Positions 16,563 through 27,356 are shown, counted from the stretch's first letter. The stretch is 64,000 bases of DNA from Bradyrhizobium sp. ARR65 (GCF_000472385.1 NZ_AWZU01000012.1:62001-126000); one strand, 5' to 3'. Notes: generated by a model not told the origin, from the letters alone. Translations and numbers: made by a program.

Positions 16563-19500
16563 GTGTCGGTCTTCGTCGCACTGCATCACGTCACGCATTA
16601 CAAGTACGACCGTCCGATCGATCTCGGCCCCCAAATCGTGCGCCTGCGGCCGGCGCCGCATACGCGGACGCCGATCCTGTCCTACTCGCTGAAGGTCACG
16701 CCGCTAAACCATTTCGTGAACTGGCAGCAGGACCCGCAAGGCAATTGGCTCGCGCGCTATGTCTTCCCGGAGAAGGCGACCGAGCTGAAAATCGAGGTCG
16801 ACTTCACGGCGCAGATGACGGTGGTCAATCCGTTCGATTTCTTCGTCGAGCCTTATGCCAACAGCTTCCCATTCGACTACAGCAAGGATCTGAAGACCGA
16901 GCTTGCGCCTTATCTCGAGACGATCGAGCCCGGGCCGTTGTTCAAGGACTATCTCGCCTCGATCCCGCGCGAGGCGGAGTCGACCGTCAGCTTTCTGGTC
17001 GATCTCAATGCGACCTTGCAGAAAAAGATTCGCTACATCATCAGGATGGAGCCGGGCGTTCAGACGCCGGAGGAGACGCTTGGCCGAGGCGCCGGCTCAT
17101 GCCGCGACTCCGCCTGGCTCTTGATCCAGGCGTTGCGGCATCTCGGGCTCGCCGCCCGCTTCGTCTCGGGCTATCTCATTCAATTGCGCCCGGATATCGA
17201 TCCGGTCGAGGGGCCGGCTGAGGTCGAGAACGACTTCACCGACCTGCACGCCTGGGCCGAAGTCTATCTGCCCGGCGCGGGCTGGATCGGGTTTGACGCC
17301 ACCTCCGGCATGCTGGCCGGCGAAGGGCATATCCCGGTCGCGGCCACGCCGCATTATCGCTCCGCGGCGCCGATCGCCGGCAGTGCGGGCTTTGCCGATG
17401 TCGACTTCTCATTTGAGATGAGCGTGAAGCGCATCCGCGAAGCGCCTCGAATCACAAAGCCTTTTTCGGATGAGGCCTGGGCCGCGCTCGACAGATTGGG
17501 CGAACAGGTCGATGCCGATCTGAAGGCGCAGGACATGCGGCTGACCATGGGCGGCGAGCCGACTTTCGTCTCGATCGACGATATGGAATCGCCAGAGTGG
17601 AATGTCGCCGCCGTTGGTCCAACCAAGCGCGGTCTCGCAGATGACCTGATCCGCCGCTTACGCGCGCGCTTCGCGTCGGGCGGGCTGCTGCATTACGGGC
17701 AGGGCAAATGGTATCCGGGCGAGAGCCTGCCGCGCTGGGCCTTTGGTCTTTATTGGCGCAAGGACGGCGTGCCGATCTGGAAGAACGCCGACCTGATCGC
17801 GAATATCGACCGGCCGCGCAGGGCCGGTATCGACGAGGCCGAGCGGTTCGCGCAAGGCACCGCGCGCAAGCTGGGGCTTGAGCCCGATTACGTCATTTCG
17901 GCCTTCGAGGATCCGAACCATTGGCTGCAGCGCGAAGCCACGCTGCCCATCAATGTCGACCCGACCGATTCAAAACTCGCCGATCCCGAGGAGCGCGCGC
18001 GGATGGCGCGCGTCTTCGACCAGGGGCTGAACGTCCCCAAGGGTTTCGTGCTGCCGATCCAGCGCTGGAATGCGCAAGCCCCACGCTGGCGGAGCGAACG
18101 CTGGCAGCTCCGGCGCGGCAATCTGTTCCTGGTGCCCGGCGATTCCCCGCTAGGGCTACGGCTGCCGATCTCGTCGCTGCCGCACATTCCGGCCGAGGAT
18201 TACCCTTACATTATCGAGCAGGACCCGCTTGAGCCGCGCGAGCCGCTGCCGGTGTTCAGCTTCGCAAGCCAGGCGCCCGGCGCGCCGCAACAGCCGGTGC
18301 TGCAGCAGCGCGCAGGTGAGGGCGGCGTGCGCACCGCGATGTCGATCGAGGTTCGCGATGGCGTGCTCTGCGCCTTCATGCCGCCGGTGGAAAAACTCGA
18401 GGATTACCTGGAGTTGGTCGCGGCCGTTGAAGCGACCGCCGAAGACATGCAGATGCAGGTCCATGTCGAGGGCTATGCGCCACCCTTTGATCCGCGCATC
18501 GAAGTGATCAAGGTGACGCCCGATCCCGGCGTGATCGAGGTCAATGTGCAGCCGGCAGCAAGCTGGCGCGAGGCGGTCGACATCACCTTCGGCCTGTATG
18601 AAGATGCCGCCAAGTGCCGGCTCGGCGCCAATCGTTTCCTGATCGACGGCCGCCACACCGGCACCGGCGGCGGCAACCATGTCGTGGTCGGCGGCTCTAC
18701 GCCGCAGGATTCGCCCTTCCTGCGCCGGCCGGATCTGCTCAAGAGCCTCGTATTGTATTGGCAGCGCCATCCCTCGCTGTCGTACTTCTTCTCCGGCCTC
18801 TTCATCGGCCCGACCAGCCAGGCGCCGCGCATCGACGAGGCGCGGCATGACAGCCTCTATGAGCTGGAGATCGCGATCGCGAATGTGCCCGCGCCGGGTG
18901 GCGAGATTCCGCTGTGGCTGGTCGATCGCCTGTTCCGGCACATCCTCGTCGACATCACCGGCAACACGCACCGCGCCGAGATCTGCATCGACAAGCTCTA
19001 TTCGCCTGATAGCGCGACTGGCCGGCTCGGCCTCGTGGAATTTCGCGCGCTCGAAATGCCGCCGGATCCGCGCATGTCGCTGGCGCAGCAGCTTCTGATC
19101 CGGGCGCTGCTCGCAAAGCTCTGGCGCGAGCCGCAGGATGGCAAATTCGTGCGCTGGGGGACGAGCTTGCATGATCGTTTCATGCTGCCGCATTTTCTCT
19201 GGGAAGACTTCCTGGACGTGCTCGAGGACCTCAAGCGCTCCGGCTACCCATTCTCGCCGGAATGGTACCTCGCACAGCTCGAATTTCGCTTTCCCGCATT
19301 CGGCCGGGTCCATCATGGCGGCGTTTCGCTGGAGCTGCGGCAGGCGCTCGAGCCCTGGCACGTGCTGGGCGAGGAGGGGTCTTCGGGCGGCACCGTGCGC
19401 TATGTCGATTCATCGATCGAGCGGCTGCAGGTCAAGGCCGAGGGTTTTGTCGAGGGGCGCCATATCATCACCTGCAACGGCCGGCGCTTGCCGATGACCG

Positions 19501-19838
19501 CGACCGGGCGCGCTGGCGAGGCGGTCGCCGGCGTGCGCTTCAAGGCCTGGCAGCCGGCCTCCGGCCTGCATCCGACAATGGCTGTCCATGCGCCGCTGAC
19601 CTTTGACCTCATCGATAGCTGGAACGGCCGCTCCCTCGGTGGCTGCGTGTATCATGTGACCCATCCCGGCGGTCGCAACTATGAAACAAAGCCGATCAAT
19701 TCCTACGAGGCCGAGGCACGCCGGCTCGCCCGCTTCCAGGATCACGGCCACACCCCCGGCAAGATCGATCCGCCGCGCGAGGAGCGCTCGATCGAATTTC
19801 CGCTCACTCTCGACTTGAGAACCCCGCTGCCGCATTGA
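16563..19838 (+). CDS. Transglutaminase-like protein with DUF2126 domain
   Basis: A 1091-residue cytoplasmic protein. The N-terminal part starts with the bacterial transglutaminase-like beta domain ([14 protein letters not shown]). The papain-like core follows, with a full triad: Cys180 in GSCRDSAW, His229 in LHAWAEVY and Asp245 in GFDATSG. From about residue 325 ([14 protein letters not shown]) to the end is the DUF2126 region, with [14 protein letters not shown] and [15 protein letters not shown]. The GTG start at 16563 is chosen because homologues begin almost at [11 protein letters not shown] and the frame upstream runs into repeats. It is the first of three genes of one predicted system with the ATP-grasp and second transglutaminase genes. 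The triad suggests amidase or transamidase action on a peptide-like product; the substrate is unknown. Confidence 0.88.
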   Translation: MSVFVALHHVTHYKYDRPIDLGPQIVRLRPAPHTRTPILSYSLKVTPLNHFVNWQQDPQGNWLARYVFPEKATELKIEVDFTAQMTVVNPFDFFVEPYANSFPFDYSKDLKTELAPYLETIEPGPLFKDYLASIPREAESTVSFLVDLNATLQKKIRYIIRMEPGVQTPEETLGRGAGSCRDSAWLLIQALRHLGLAARFVSGYLIQLRPDIDPVEGPAEVENDFTDLHAWAEVYLPGAGWIGFDATSGMLAGEGHIPVAATPHYRSAAPIAGSAGFADVDFSFEMSVKRIREAPRITKPFSDEAWAALDRLGEQVDADLKAQDMRLTMGGEPTFVSIDDMESPEWNVAAVGPTKRGLADDLIRRLRARFASGGLLHYGQGKWYPGESLPRWAFGLYWRKDGVPIWKNADLIANIDRPRRAGIDEAERFAQGTARKLGLEPDYVISAFEDPNHWLQREATLPINVDPTDSKLADPEERARMARVFDQGLNVPKGFVLPIQRWNAQAPRWRSERWQLRRGNLFLVPGDSPLGLRLPISSLPHIPAEDYPYIIEQDPLEPREPLPVFSFASQAPGAPQQPVLQQRAGEGGVRTAMSIEVRDGVLCAFMPPVEKLEDYLELVAAVEATAEDMQMQVHVEGYAPPFDPRIEVIKVTPDPGVIEVNVQPAASWREAVDITFGLYEDAAKCRLGANRFLIDGRHTGTGGGNHVVVGGSTPQDSPFLRRPDLLKSLVLYWQRHPSLSYFFSGLFIGPTSQAPRIDEARHDSLYELEIAIANVPAPGGEIPLWLVDRLFRHILVDITGNTHRAEICIDKLYSPDSATGRLGLVEFRALEMPPDPRMSLAQQLLIRALLAKLWREPQDGKFVRWGTSLHDRFMLPHFLWEDFLDVLEDLKRSGYPFSPEWYLAQLEFRFPAFGRVHHGGVSLELRQALEPWHVLGEEGSSGGTVRYVDSSIERLQVKAEGFVEGRHIITCNGRRLPMTATGRAGEAVAGVRFKAWQPASGLHPTMAVHAPLTFDLIDSWNGRSLGGCVYHVTHPGGRNYETKPINSYEAEARRLARFQDHGHTPGKIDPPREERSIEFPLTLDLRTPLPH

Positions 19839-19865
19839 AAGATAGGTTTTTGGCAGGAGAGTCGG

Positions 19866-22415
19866 ATGGCGGCCACCAGCGATGAGGCGGGCCAAGGTGC
19901 GGGGCAGGCGGCGGCCGGTCAGGCGCAAGCAGCGGGGCGGCCGCGGCCCAGCCAGCGGCGCGTGGCGCAGTGGATGCGCGACTATGCGCGGCTTCCCGGA
20001 ATCCCCGATGAGTATATCGGCAGCGAGGGACCGCGCGCGGTCTGGACCCGGTTTTTCGATGCGTTTGCCGCCCTGTCGCCCGCCGAGATCGAGCGCCGCT
20101 TCGGCGCGGCCGACCGGCATTTGCGCGAGGCCGGTGTCACCTATCACGCGCCGGGCGAGGCCGCCGAGCGGCTGTGGCCGCTCAGTCACCTGCCGCTTCT
20201 GATCGATGAGGCCGATTGGCTGCAGCTCTCTGCCGGCATCGTGCAGCGCGCCGAACTGCTCGAGCTGGTGCTGCGCGACCTCTATGGCGAGGGCCGCCTC
20301 ATCGCCGATGGCGCCATCCCCGCAGCGGCGATTGCCGGCAGCGCCGAATATTTGCGACCCGTCTGCGGCGTCAAGCCGCCGGGCGGGCGCTACTTGAGCC
20401 TCTACGCCGCCGATGTCGGGCGCGGCCCCGATGGCCGCTGGTGGGTGCTGTCTGACCGCACGCAGGCTCCGTCGGGGGCAGGCTACGCGCTGGAGAACCG
20501 GCTGGTGCTGTCGCGCGCCTTTGCCTCGCTCTACAAATCGATGAATGTCGAACGGCTCGCGCCATTTTTCGAGGCCTTCCGCGACTCACTTCGCGCCAGC
20601 GCCGATCGCGACGAGCCGCGTATCGGCGTGCTTACGCCGGGCAGCTTCAGCGAGACCTATTTCGAGCATGCAACGCTGGCGCGCTATCTCGGATTTCTCC
20701 TGGTCGAGGGCGACGACCTCGCGGTGTCGGGGGACCGGGTCCACATCCGCACCGTTGCTGGCCTGAAGCGGCTCGACGTGCTGCTGCGGCGGGTCGATTC
20801 GAACTCGCTCGACCCGCTCGAGCTCGATGCCTCCTCGCATCTCGGCGTGCCCGGCCTGATCGATGTCCTGCGCAAGAGCGGCGTCGTGGTCGCCAACATG
20901 CCGGGATCGGGCGTGTTGGAGGCGCGTGCATTATTGGGTTTCCTGCCAAGCCTTTGCCGCCGCCTGTTGGGCGAGGACTTGAAGATGCCGCACATCGCGA
21001 CCTGGTGGTGCGGCCAGAAGGCGGCGCGCGAGGAGGTGCTCTCAAGGCTCGACGATTTTGCGATCGAAGGCGCCTATGGCCGGACCGTCCCCGGCTTTGC
21101 CAGCCATGGCCCGGTGCTGGCAAGCGAACTGTCGCCGAGCGAGCGCGAGCAGCTAAAAGCCGCCATCCGCGACCGTGGCATCGATTATGCCGGCCAGGAG
21201 CTGGTGCGGCTGTCGACCATGCCGGTGTGGGACCACGGCCGGCTCGCTCCGCGCCCTTTCGTGCTTAGAGTGTTTGCGGCCGCGACGCCCGACGGCTGGA
21301 TAATGATGCCCGGCGGCTTCTGCCGGATCGCCGAGCAGCTTGATGCGCGCGCGGTCTCCATGGGCGACGGCGCCCGCGCCGCCGACGTCTGGGTGGTCTC
21401 CGACAAGGAGGTGTCGACTCGTACGCTATTGCCGGCCTCCGACACCGTGCGTATCCGGCGTATCGCCGGCGTGTTGCCGAGCCGCGCCGCCGATAATCTG
21501 TTCTGGCTTGGTCGCTATCTCGAACGCGCCGAGGCGACCTTGCGCCTGGTGCGCGCGCTCGGCACGCACCAGCGCGATGCCGGCGAGGGCGCGCCCGGCG
21601 CGCTGCAGGTGGCCGAACGCATCCAGCGGCTGCTCGTTGCCTGGGGCGCGGCCTCGCAGAACGCACGGATGCAACCAGCGAAGGTCGCGGCCGAAGCGCT
21701 GCAGGCCGAGGAGCGGTTCGGCTCCGGCCTCAATTTGGTGCGCGCCGCGCAGCGCACCGCGACGTCCTTGCGCGAACGGCTGTCACCAGATGCCTGGCAG
21801 GTCATCACCGAAATGGCTGAGCGGCTCGCCAACGAGATCGAGGATGATGACGGCGTGATCAGCGCCGCTGAACTCACGCTGCAGGAGCTCGCGAGCTTCG
21901 CCGGCCTCGCCCAGGAGAACATGAACCGCGCCGCCGGCTGGCGCTTCCTTGAAATGGGTCGTCGTGCCGAGCGCGCTATCAACACCACCCGCTTCGCGCG
22001 CCAATTCGCCTACGACGAGGCCAGCGATGAAGATCTCGATACGCTGCTCACGCTGGTCGATTGCCAGATCACCTACCGCTCGCGCTATTTGCTCGCGCCG
22101 GTGCTGGCGCCGGTGCGCGATCTTGCCGTGCTCGATCCTTATAATCCGCGCTCGGTCGCATTCCAGGTGCAGGCTCTGAACGAGCATATCGCGAGTCTGC
22201 CGGCGCTGAAGGAGACCGGCCTGATCGAGCGGCCGCAACGGCTTGCAGTCGCGTTGCAATCCACGCTCACGACCGCGGAAGCGGCTTCGCTCGATACCAA
22301 GACGCTGTTCGGGCTCGAGCAGGACCTTCTCAGTCTCGCCGATGCCATCGGCTCGCATTATTTCCCGCATGGGCCCAACGCCAGCCGGCCCGAGAAGCTG
22401 ACGGGCCTTGCGTGA
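19866..22415 (+). CDS. Circularly permuted ATP-grasp protein fused to alpha-E domain
   Basis: An 849-residue fusion of two parts that are separate genes in many bacteria. The N-terminal part (to about 530) is a circularly permuted ATP-grasp domain, with YLSLYAADVGRGPDGRWWVL, GYALENRLVLSRAF, PGSFSETYFEHATLAR and MPHIATWWCGQ. From about residue 535 (LPSRAADNLFWLGRYLERAE) to near the end is the all-helical alpha-E domain. Permuted ATP-grasp enzymes are expected to form amide bonds using ATP. The N-terminal 25 residues are Ala/Gly/Gln rich and probably disordered. The start has AGGAGAG upstream, 27 bases after the previous stop, and the stop overlaps the next start in GTGA. Activity and substrate are not established. 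Confidence 0.88.
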   Translation: MAATSDEAGQGAGQAAAGQAQAAGRPRPSQRRVAQWMRDYARLPGIPDEYIGSEGPRAVWTRFFDAFAALSPAEIERRFGAADRHLREAGVTYHAPGEAAERLWPLSHLPLLIDEADWLQLSAGIVQRAELLELVLRDLYGEGRLIADGAIPAAAIAGSAEYLRPVCGVKPPGGRYLSLYAADVGRGPDGRWWVLSDRTQAPSGAGYALENRLVLSRAFASLYKSMNVERLAPFFEAFRDSLRASADRDEPRIGVLTPGSFSETYFEHATLARYLGFLLVEGDDLAVSGDRVHIRTVAGLKRLDVLLRRVDSNSLDPLELDASSHLGVPGLIDVLRKSGVVVANMPGSGVLEARALLGFLPSLCRRLLGEDLKMPHIATWWCGQKAAREEVLSRLDDFAIEGAYGRTVPGFASHGPVLASELSPSEREQLKAAIRDRGIDYAGQELVRLSTMPVWDHGRLAPRPFVLRVFAAATPDGWIMMPGGFCRIAEQLDARAVSMGDGARAADVWVVSDKEVSTRTLLPASDTVRIRRIAGVLPSRAADNLFWLGRYLERAEATLRLVRALGTHQRDAGEGAPGALQVAERIQRLLVAWGAASQNARMQPAKVAAEALQAEERFGSGLNLVRAAQRTATSLRERLSPDAWQVITEMAERLANEIEDDDGVISAAELTLQELASFAGLAQENMNRAAGWRFLEMGRRAERAINTTRFARQFAYDEASDEDLDTLLTLVDCQITYRSRYLLAPVLAPVRDLAVLDPYNPRSVAFQVQALNEHIASLPALKETGLIERPQRLAVALQSTLTTAEAASLDTKTLFGLEQDLLSLADAIGSHYFPHGPNASRPEKLTGLA

Positions 22416-23290
22416 TCTACGACATCCGGCACGTCACCACTTACGCTTATGAGAGCGCGGTCAGCTTCGCCCGCTGTACGCTGCGGCTCGAGCCGCTGAG
22501 CGGGCACGGGCAACGATTGATGTCGCACCATGTCGAGATCCGGCCGCGTCCGATCGAGCGCACGATGCGGCGCGACTTCTTCGGCACGCTCACCGAGAGC
22601 GTGGTGATCGAAGCCCCGCATCGCCATCTGCGCATCGACTCGCGCTCGCGTGTGGAGGTCGCGCGCAAGGCGCCCGGTCGCGCCGTGGAGAGCCCCGCTT
22701 GGGAGCGCATCCGCGATATCGCGTTCGGGGCCAACAGCCTCGGTCCCGCGTCGCCCATTGGCTATGTCTTCGCAAGCCCGCTGGTACCGGTGCTTACGCC
22801 GATCACCGCTTACGCCGCCGCGAGCTTTCCGCCGGGCGGCGGGATTCTCCTCGGCGCCGTGGACTTCATGCATCGCATTCGCACCCAGTTCAGATACGAT
22901 GCCAAGGCCACCGCGATCTCCACGCCGCTCAAGGAGGTGTTCGAGAATCGTCACGGCGTCTGCCAGGATTTTGCTCATGTGATGATCGCAGGGCTCCGCG
23001 GCCTCGGGCTGCCTGCGGCCTACGTCAGCGGTTACCTGCGCACCATTCCGCCGCCAGGACAGCCGCGCCTGGAGGGTGCGGATGCGACCCATGCGTGGGT
23101 CTCGCTCTGGTGCGGCGAGGCGCTCGGCTGGATCGGCCTTGATCCGACCAACGACCTGTTGGTCGAGAACGATCACATCATGATTGCGATCGGGCGCGAT
23201 TTTTCCGACGTGTCGCCGGTGGACGGCATCATCGTCGGCTCGCCCAAGCAGAAGCTAAATGTTGCCGTCGATGTGTTGCTCGTGGAGTGA
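22412..23290 (+). CDS. Transglutaminase-like cysteine peptidase/amidase
   Basis: A 292-residue protein starting at a GTG that overlaps the preceding TGA by four bases. The N-terminal beta domain (IYDIRHVTTYAYESAV) is followed by a papain-like core with Cys184 in HGVCQDFAHV, His227 in ATHAWVSL and Asp244 in IGLDPTND, a complete triad. There is no signal peptide, so it acts in the cytoplasm. It is the third gene of the transglutaminase/ATP-grasp cluster. Two amide-cleaving or amide-transferring enzymes around one amide-forming enzyme suggest a made-and-trimmed peptide-like product. Confidence 0.87.
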   Translation: MIYDIRHVTTYAYESAVSFARCTLRLEPLSGHGQRLMSHHVEIRPRPIERTMRRDFFGTLTESVVIEAPHRHLRIDSRSRVEVARKAPGRAVESPAWERIRDIAFGANSLGPASPIGYVFASPLVPVLTPITAYAAASFPPGGGILLGAVDFMHRIRTQFRYDAKATAISTPLKEVFENRHGVCQDFAHVMIAGLRGLGLPAAYVSGYLRTIPPPGQPRLEGADATHAWVSLWCGEALGWIGLDPTNDLLVENDHIMIAIGRDFSDVSPVDGIIVGSPKQKLNVAVDVLLVE

Positions 23291-23450
23291 ACATGTTCCG
23301 CGCGGAAATCAAAAAATGGGAGTTCCACATCACGCAGCGGTGTCGGAACGGCAGGGAACAGCCGGAACAAAGAGCCGCTGTCGGGATTGTTTGTTGCCGT
23401 AGCCCGCCTTGTCGGGCTCATCTTCTCATGCAAGCGATGGAGTGATCCTG

Positions 23451-23828
23451 ATGAGACGATTATCGCTGGCCCTTGGCCTCTTGGCCGCATGTGTCGCCAC
23501 CGGCGCTTCGGCCGAAACGGTCAACCTGACCGGCACCTATCGGTGCATTCAGAACTGCCGGGACGGCATGTTCGGTGCGCCCGCCTTCGTCACCCAGAAT
23601 GGCGAGGCGGTAACGCTGACGACGGAAGCGGGCGACTCATTCAAGGCCTGGCCTGACTGGAACGCGCCCTATAGCCGGATCTGGATCGATGCGCGTGACG
23701 AGGGCGCCGTCTATTCGCCCGACGGCATGCGTATCCAGTTCGACGATGGCCGCGTCTGGCAGCGTGATATCGGCCCGCCGCCTCCGCCGGTTGTGTGGCG
23801 TAGGTCGCGTGCGGAGTGGCGGTACTAA
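23451..23828 (+). CDS. Small secreted protein, function unknown
   Basis: A 125-residue protein with a clear Sec signal (MRRLSLALGLLAACVATGASA, cleavage expected before ETVNLTG). The mature part has two close cysteines (YRCIQNCRDG) and ends in a proline run and an Arg-rich tail (PPPPPVVWRRSRAEW). I do not recognise the family. The start at 23451 has GGAG upstream. It is 160 bases after the second transglutaminase gene in the same direction; it may or may not share its transcript. Confidence 0.7.
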   Translation: MRRLSLALGLLAACVATGASAETVNLTGTYRCIQNCRDGMFGAPAFVTQNGEAVTLTTEAGDSFKAWPDWNAPYSRIWIDARDEGAVYSPDGMRIQFDDGRVWQRDIGPPPPPVVWRRSRAEWRY

Positions 23829-23848
23829 CAAATCAAACGGTGACCGCA

Positions 23849-23883
23849 GGGTGGGCACAGGCGCGTTTGCGCCGCGCCCACCC
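23849..23883. terminator. Hairpin between convergent genes
   Basis: GGGTGGGC (23849-23856) pairs with GCCCACCC (23876-23883), and inside GGCGC pairs with GCGCC. There is no clear U run. It lies between the small secreted protein gene and the chemoreceptor gene, which converge, so it may end both; it also resembles the palindromic repeats of this genome. The sequence to 23965 is pyrimidine rich, with CCTTCTCA repeated in tandem. Confidence 0.5.
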
Positions 23884-23965
23884 GACGTATTGTTATCGCT
23901 TCCCCTTCCCCTTCGTCCTTCGCGCCTTCTCACCTTCTCACCTTCTCACAATGAGGGTTCACCGA

Positions 23966-25672
23966 TTAGGCCACCTTCTGGCCGCCCGCCGGGCCTGCCC
24001 GCAGATTGCGGAAGAATTTTTCAACCTCGTTCGACAGCGTTTGCGCTGTCGAGGCAAGGCCGCCGGAGGCTGAAAGCACCGAGGCCGCCGCAGTCGAGGT
24101 TTCGCCGATGGCGTCACGCAGAGAGGCGATATTGGCGACCAGCGTGTGGTTGCCTTGCGCCGCCGATTGCGCATTGACGGATATTTCGCGCGTGGCGGCA
24201 TCCTGCTGCCCGACGGCGCCGGCAATCGTCGATGTGATGTCGTTGATCTCGCGGACAGCATGACCGATCTCGCGCACGGCGTCGACCGCGTTCTTGGTCG
24301 AGTTCTGGATCAGCGCGACATTCTGGCCGATCTCTTCGGTGGCCTTGGCGGTCTGGCCTGCCAGCGCCTTGACTTCGTGGGCGACCACCGCAAAGCCGCG
24401 GCCGGCATCGCCCGCGCGCGCCGCCTCGATGGTGGCGTTGAGCGCGAGGAGGTTGGTCTGCTCGGCGATCGCCTGGATCAGCGTCAGCACGCCATCGATC
24501 CGCTGCGTGGCCGCGGCCAAACTCTCGATTTCGGCGATCGATTTTTCAGTGCGCGCACCGGTCTGTTCGACGGCGGCTGCGGATTGCCGAACCTGACGGC
24601 CGATCTCCTGCACCGAGGCGGACAGCTCCTCGGTTGCGCTCGCAACGGCGGAGACATTGCCAGAGGCTTGCGCGGTCAGGCCGGCCGCGGCATCCGCGCG
24701 CCCATTGGCGTCCGAGGTCACGCGGTTGATGGTCTCGGCCGTTCCGCGCATCGCGGTCGCATTCTCATCGACGGCACGCACCACCGCGCCGATCGCGTGC
24801 CGGAACTCTTCGACTGCGGCTTCGATGTGCCGGCTGCGCTCTTCACGCGCCCTGGAATCCGCCGACACCTGGGCGTTGAGATTGCGGTTGCGCTCCATCG
24901 CTTCCTGGAAAATGCGGATGGCCCGGGCCAGCGCACCGATCTCGTCACTGCGTTGTGTGTGTGGCACTTGGACGTGGTCGCCGCCTTCGGCGACACGCTC
25001 GATCGTCGCTGTGATGGCCGACAGCGGCCGCGCGATCGAGCGCGCGATTATGACGATGCCGATCACGACGAGCGCCAGCGCGACGCCGCCCAGGCAGGTC
25101 AGCACGAAGGAGAGCTCGCGGTTGAGTTCGGTCTCCGCCGAGATCTGCCGGCCGCGTTCGGCATAGACCTTTGACAGAGCCTCAAGGTCCTTGTTCAGTG
25201 CCGAACGCACCGCGCGGTTGGCATCATTGTCGCCCCATTCACGCCCCGCCGCGGGGTTGATCTCGTAGGCGCGGCGCACCAGCTCTTTGCGGAAATCGAC
25301 GAATTGCTCGATGCGCTTCTTAAAAGTTGCGAACTGCGCGGCATCGTCAACCTGGACGATACTTTCCCATTTCTGGACGATGCCGAGAATTTGGTCGTTG
25401 AACTTGAGCAGGCCGTCGCCGAACTTCCTCACAGCCGCCGGATCGGTCGACATGTAGACGCCGCGGGACTCCATGACCACCGCATAGACCAGCGAATTGA
25501 CGCGCTCGACATTGAGAGCAGCAAGGTTGGCCCGCTCGATGGCCGCGGTGAGTTCGGTATTGCGGCGGCTGTTATAGTCGGACAGCACCGCGATCGCCGC
25601 GGTCAGCACGGCGAACAGCGTGAAAATCGAGTACAGCCTCGCTGCAAGCGAAAGGCGCGAAAACAGGCTCAT
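23966..25672 (-). CDS. Methyl-accepting chemotaxis protein
   Basis: A 568-residue membrane chemoreceptor. It has an N-terminal transmembrane helix (about residues 8-30, [17 protein letters not shown]), a periplasmic four-helix-type sensor of about 150 residues and a second membrane helix ([20 protein letters not shown]). A HAMP domain ([17 protein letters not shown]) and the signalling domain follow. The hairpin tip reads [21 protein letters not shown], which is the conserved region that contacts CheA and CheW. There is no C-terminal CheR-binding pentapeptide. The start at 25672 (MSLFSRLSL) is preferred to the ORF that begins 138 bases upstream. It is divergent from eutB; a link to ethanolamine sensing is only positional. 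Confidence 0.9.
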   Translation of the reverse strand: MSLFSRLSLAARLYSIFTLFAVLTAAIAVLSDYNSRRNTELTAAIERANLAALNVERVNSLVYAVVMESRGVYMSTDPAAVRKFGDGLLKFNDQILGIVQKWESIVQVDDAAQFATFKKRIEQFVDFRKELVRRAYEINPAAGREWGDNDANRAVRSALNKDLEALSKVYAERGRQISAETELNRELSFVLTCLGGVALALVVIGIVIIARSIARPLSAITATIERVAEGGDHVQVPHTQRSDEIGALARAIRIFQEAMERNRNLNAQVSADSRAREERSRHIEAAVEEFRHAIGAVVRAVDENATAMRGTAETINRVTSDANGRADAAAGLTAQASGNVSAVASATEELSASVQEIGRQVRQSAAAVEQTGARTEKSIAEIESLAAATQRIDGVLTLIQAIAEQTNLLALNATIEAARAGDAGRGFAVVAHEVKALAGQTAKATEEIGQNVALIQNSTKNAVDAVREIGHAVREINDITSTIAGAVGQQDAATREISVNAQSAAQGNHTLVANIASLRDAIGETSTAAASVLSASGGLASTAQTLSNEVEKFFRNLRAGPAGGQKVA

Positions 25673-25844
25673 GATGGAATTTCGGCTGTTGAAATGTTGG
25701 GCCGACGGGCTCCCCCTGAACCTGGCAAGTGCGCCAGCCGATGCGTGATTGTGCAGGGTTCCGATGGATAAAATCTTAATGCGCGAGCCCTTGTGCGCTG
25801 CAACTTGCACAGGAATTGCCTATCGGAATCATACTTTTGCAGGG

Positions 25845-25909
25845 GCCGGTAAGGTGTCAAAGCCGGCTCTTGGGAGAATCCCGTAGTAATACAGGACACC
25901 TCGGCCGGC
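25845..25909 (+). other. Possible structured leader upstream of eutB
   Basis: AGGTGTC (25852-25858) pairs with GACACCT (25895-25901) and GCCGG (25845-25849) pairs with CCGGC (25905-25909), giving a two-part stem about 65 bases long. It encloses AGCCGGCT, which could pair instead with the outer arm, and a small GGGA/TCCC hairpin. It ends 46 bases before the eutB start. I found no B12-box like that of a cobalamin riboswitch. A switchable leader is possible but unproven. Confidence 0.3.
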
Positions 25910-25955
25910 GCCGTTTACCTTTGCAACGCACAGGACGCGCAGGGAGCCAGTCGCC

Positions 25956-27356
25956 ATGGGCTATCGCCACACCATCGCCGCCACTGCTTACCTGTTCGAC
26001 GATCTGCGCGATCTCCTCGCCAAGGCGACGCCGCCGCGCTCGGGCGACCGGCTGGCGGGGATCGCGGCCCAAACCGCCGAACAGATGATCGCTGCGCGCA
26101 TGGCGCTGGCTGACGTTCCGCTGCGGCAATTCCTCAACGAGGCCGTGATCCCCTACGAGGACGACGAGGTTACCCGCCTGATCATCGATACCCATGACGA
26201 ACAGGCGTTTGCGCCGGTCGCCGCCATGACGGTCGGCGCGTTCCGCGATTTTCTGTTGTCGGATGCGGCGGCGACCGGCGCACTGCAAAAGCTTTCGCGC
26301 GGCGTCACGCCGGAAATGGCGGCGGCGGTGTCGAAACTGATGCGCAACCAGGACCTGATCCTGGTCGCAAAAAAGTGCCAGGTGACCACGGCCTTTCGCG
26401 ACACCATCGGCCTGCCGGGCCGCATGAGCGCGCGGCTGCAGCCGAATCACCCCTTCGACGATGCCAGGGGCATCACCGCCTCCATCCTCGACGGCCTTCT
26501 GCTCGGGTCAGGCGATGCCTGTATCGGCATCAATCCCGCAAGTGACGATCCGGCCGTTATCGGCAGGTTGCTCCACCTCCTCGACGAGGTGATTGCGCGG
26601 CTGAAGATCCCGACTCAAGGATGCGTGCTGACCCACGTCAGCACGAGCCTTGACCTGATTAATCAGGGTTTTCCGGTCGACCTCGTCTTCCAATCCATCG
26701 CCGGGACCGAAGCCGCCAACCGCAACTTTGGCGTCGAATTGAAGTTGCTCCGGGAAGCGTATGAGGCGGGTCGCTCGCTGCGGCGCGGCACGGTCGGCGA
26801 AAATCTGATGTACTTTGAGACGGGGCAGGGCTCTGCGCTGTCGGCTAATGCCCATCATGGCGTCGACCAGCAGACCTGCGAAGCCCGCGCCTATGCGGTG
26901 GCGCGCGCGTTCAATCCGCTCCTGGTCAACAGTGTGGTCGGCTTCATCGGGCCCGAGTACCTCTACGACGGCAAGGAGATTATCCGCGCAGGCCTCGAGG
27001 ACCATTTCTGCGGCAAGCTGCTGGGCCTGCCGCTCGGCGTGGATGTCTGCTACACTAACCATGCCGAGGCCGATCAGGACGACATGGACAATCTCTTGAC
27101 GCTGCTCGCTGCGGCGGGCGTCACCTACATCATGGGTGTACCCGGGGCCGACGACGTCATGCTGAACTATCAGTCCACCTCCTTCCACGATGCACTTTAT
27201 ATCCGCGACCTCTTCGGCCTGAAGCGCGCGCCGGAATTCGACGACTGGCTACTTCAGGTCGGGCTCGCCGATTCCAGCTTCCGGCTTGCCGGCGATGCAG
27301 GGCAGTTACCCGAATTTGCCTCGCGCTTGATCGAACAGGAGAGCCCCGCCATTTGA
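25956..27356 (+). CDS. eutB: Ethanolamine ammonia-lyase, large subunit
   Basis: A 466-residue protein of the EutB family (usual length about 453). With EutC and adenosylcobalamin it converts ethanolamine to acetaldehyde and ammonia. Recognisable segments are YRHTIAATAYLFDDL at the start, GRMSARLQPNHP, VFQSIAGTEAANRNFGVEL, MYFETGQGSALSAN and CYTNHAEADQDDMDNLLTLL. The start has GGGAG 10 bases upstream. No shell-protein, reactivase (EutA) or regulator genes are nearby, so this is the simple, non-compartment version. Its partner eutC is not adjacent: a radical SAM gene lies between. Confidence 0.92.
   Translation: MGYRHTIAATAYLFDDLRDLLAKATPPRSGDRLAGIAAQTAEQMIAARMALADVPLRQFLNEAVIPYEDDEVTRLIIDTHDEQAFAPVAAMTVGAFRDFLLSDAAATGALQKLSRGVTPEMAAAVSKLMRNQDLILVAKKCQVTTAFRDTIGLPGRMSARLQPNHPFDDARGITASILDGLLLGSGDACIGINPASDDPAVIGRLLHLLDEVIARLKIPTQGCVLTHVSTSLDLINQGFPVDLVFQSIAGTEAANRNFGVELKLLREAYEAGRSLRRGTVGENLMYFETGQGSALSANAHHGVDQQTCEARAYAVARAFNPLLVNSVVGFIGPEYLYDGKEIIRAGLEDHFCGKLLGLPLGVDVCYTNHAEADQDDMDNLLTLLAAAGVTYIMGVPGADDVMLNYQSTSFHDALYIRDLFGLKRAPEFDDWLLQVGLADSSFRLAGDAGQLPEFASRLIEQESPAI

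Noticed and set aside
18156-19361. A 401-codon minus-strand frame inside the DUF2126 gene
   Set aside because: The plus-strand protein has conserved motifs throughout this region; the antisense product has none.
25673-25955. Cobalamin riboswitch upstream of eutB
   Set aside because: The conserved B12-box and core pattern were not found; only an unclassified foldable segment is listed.
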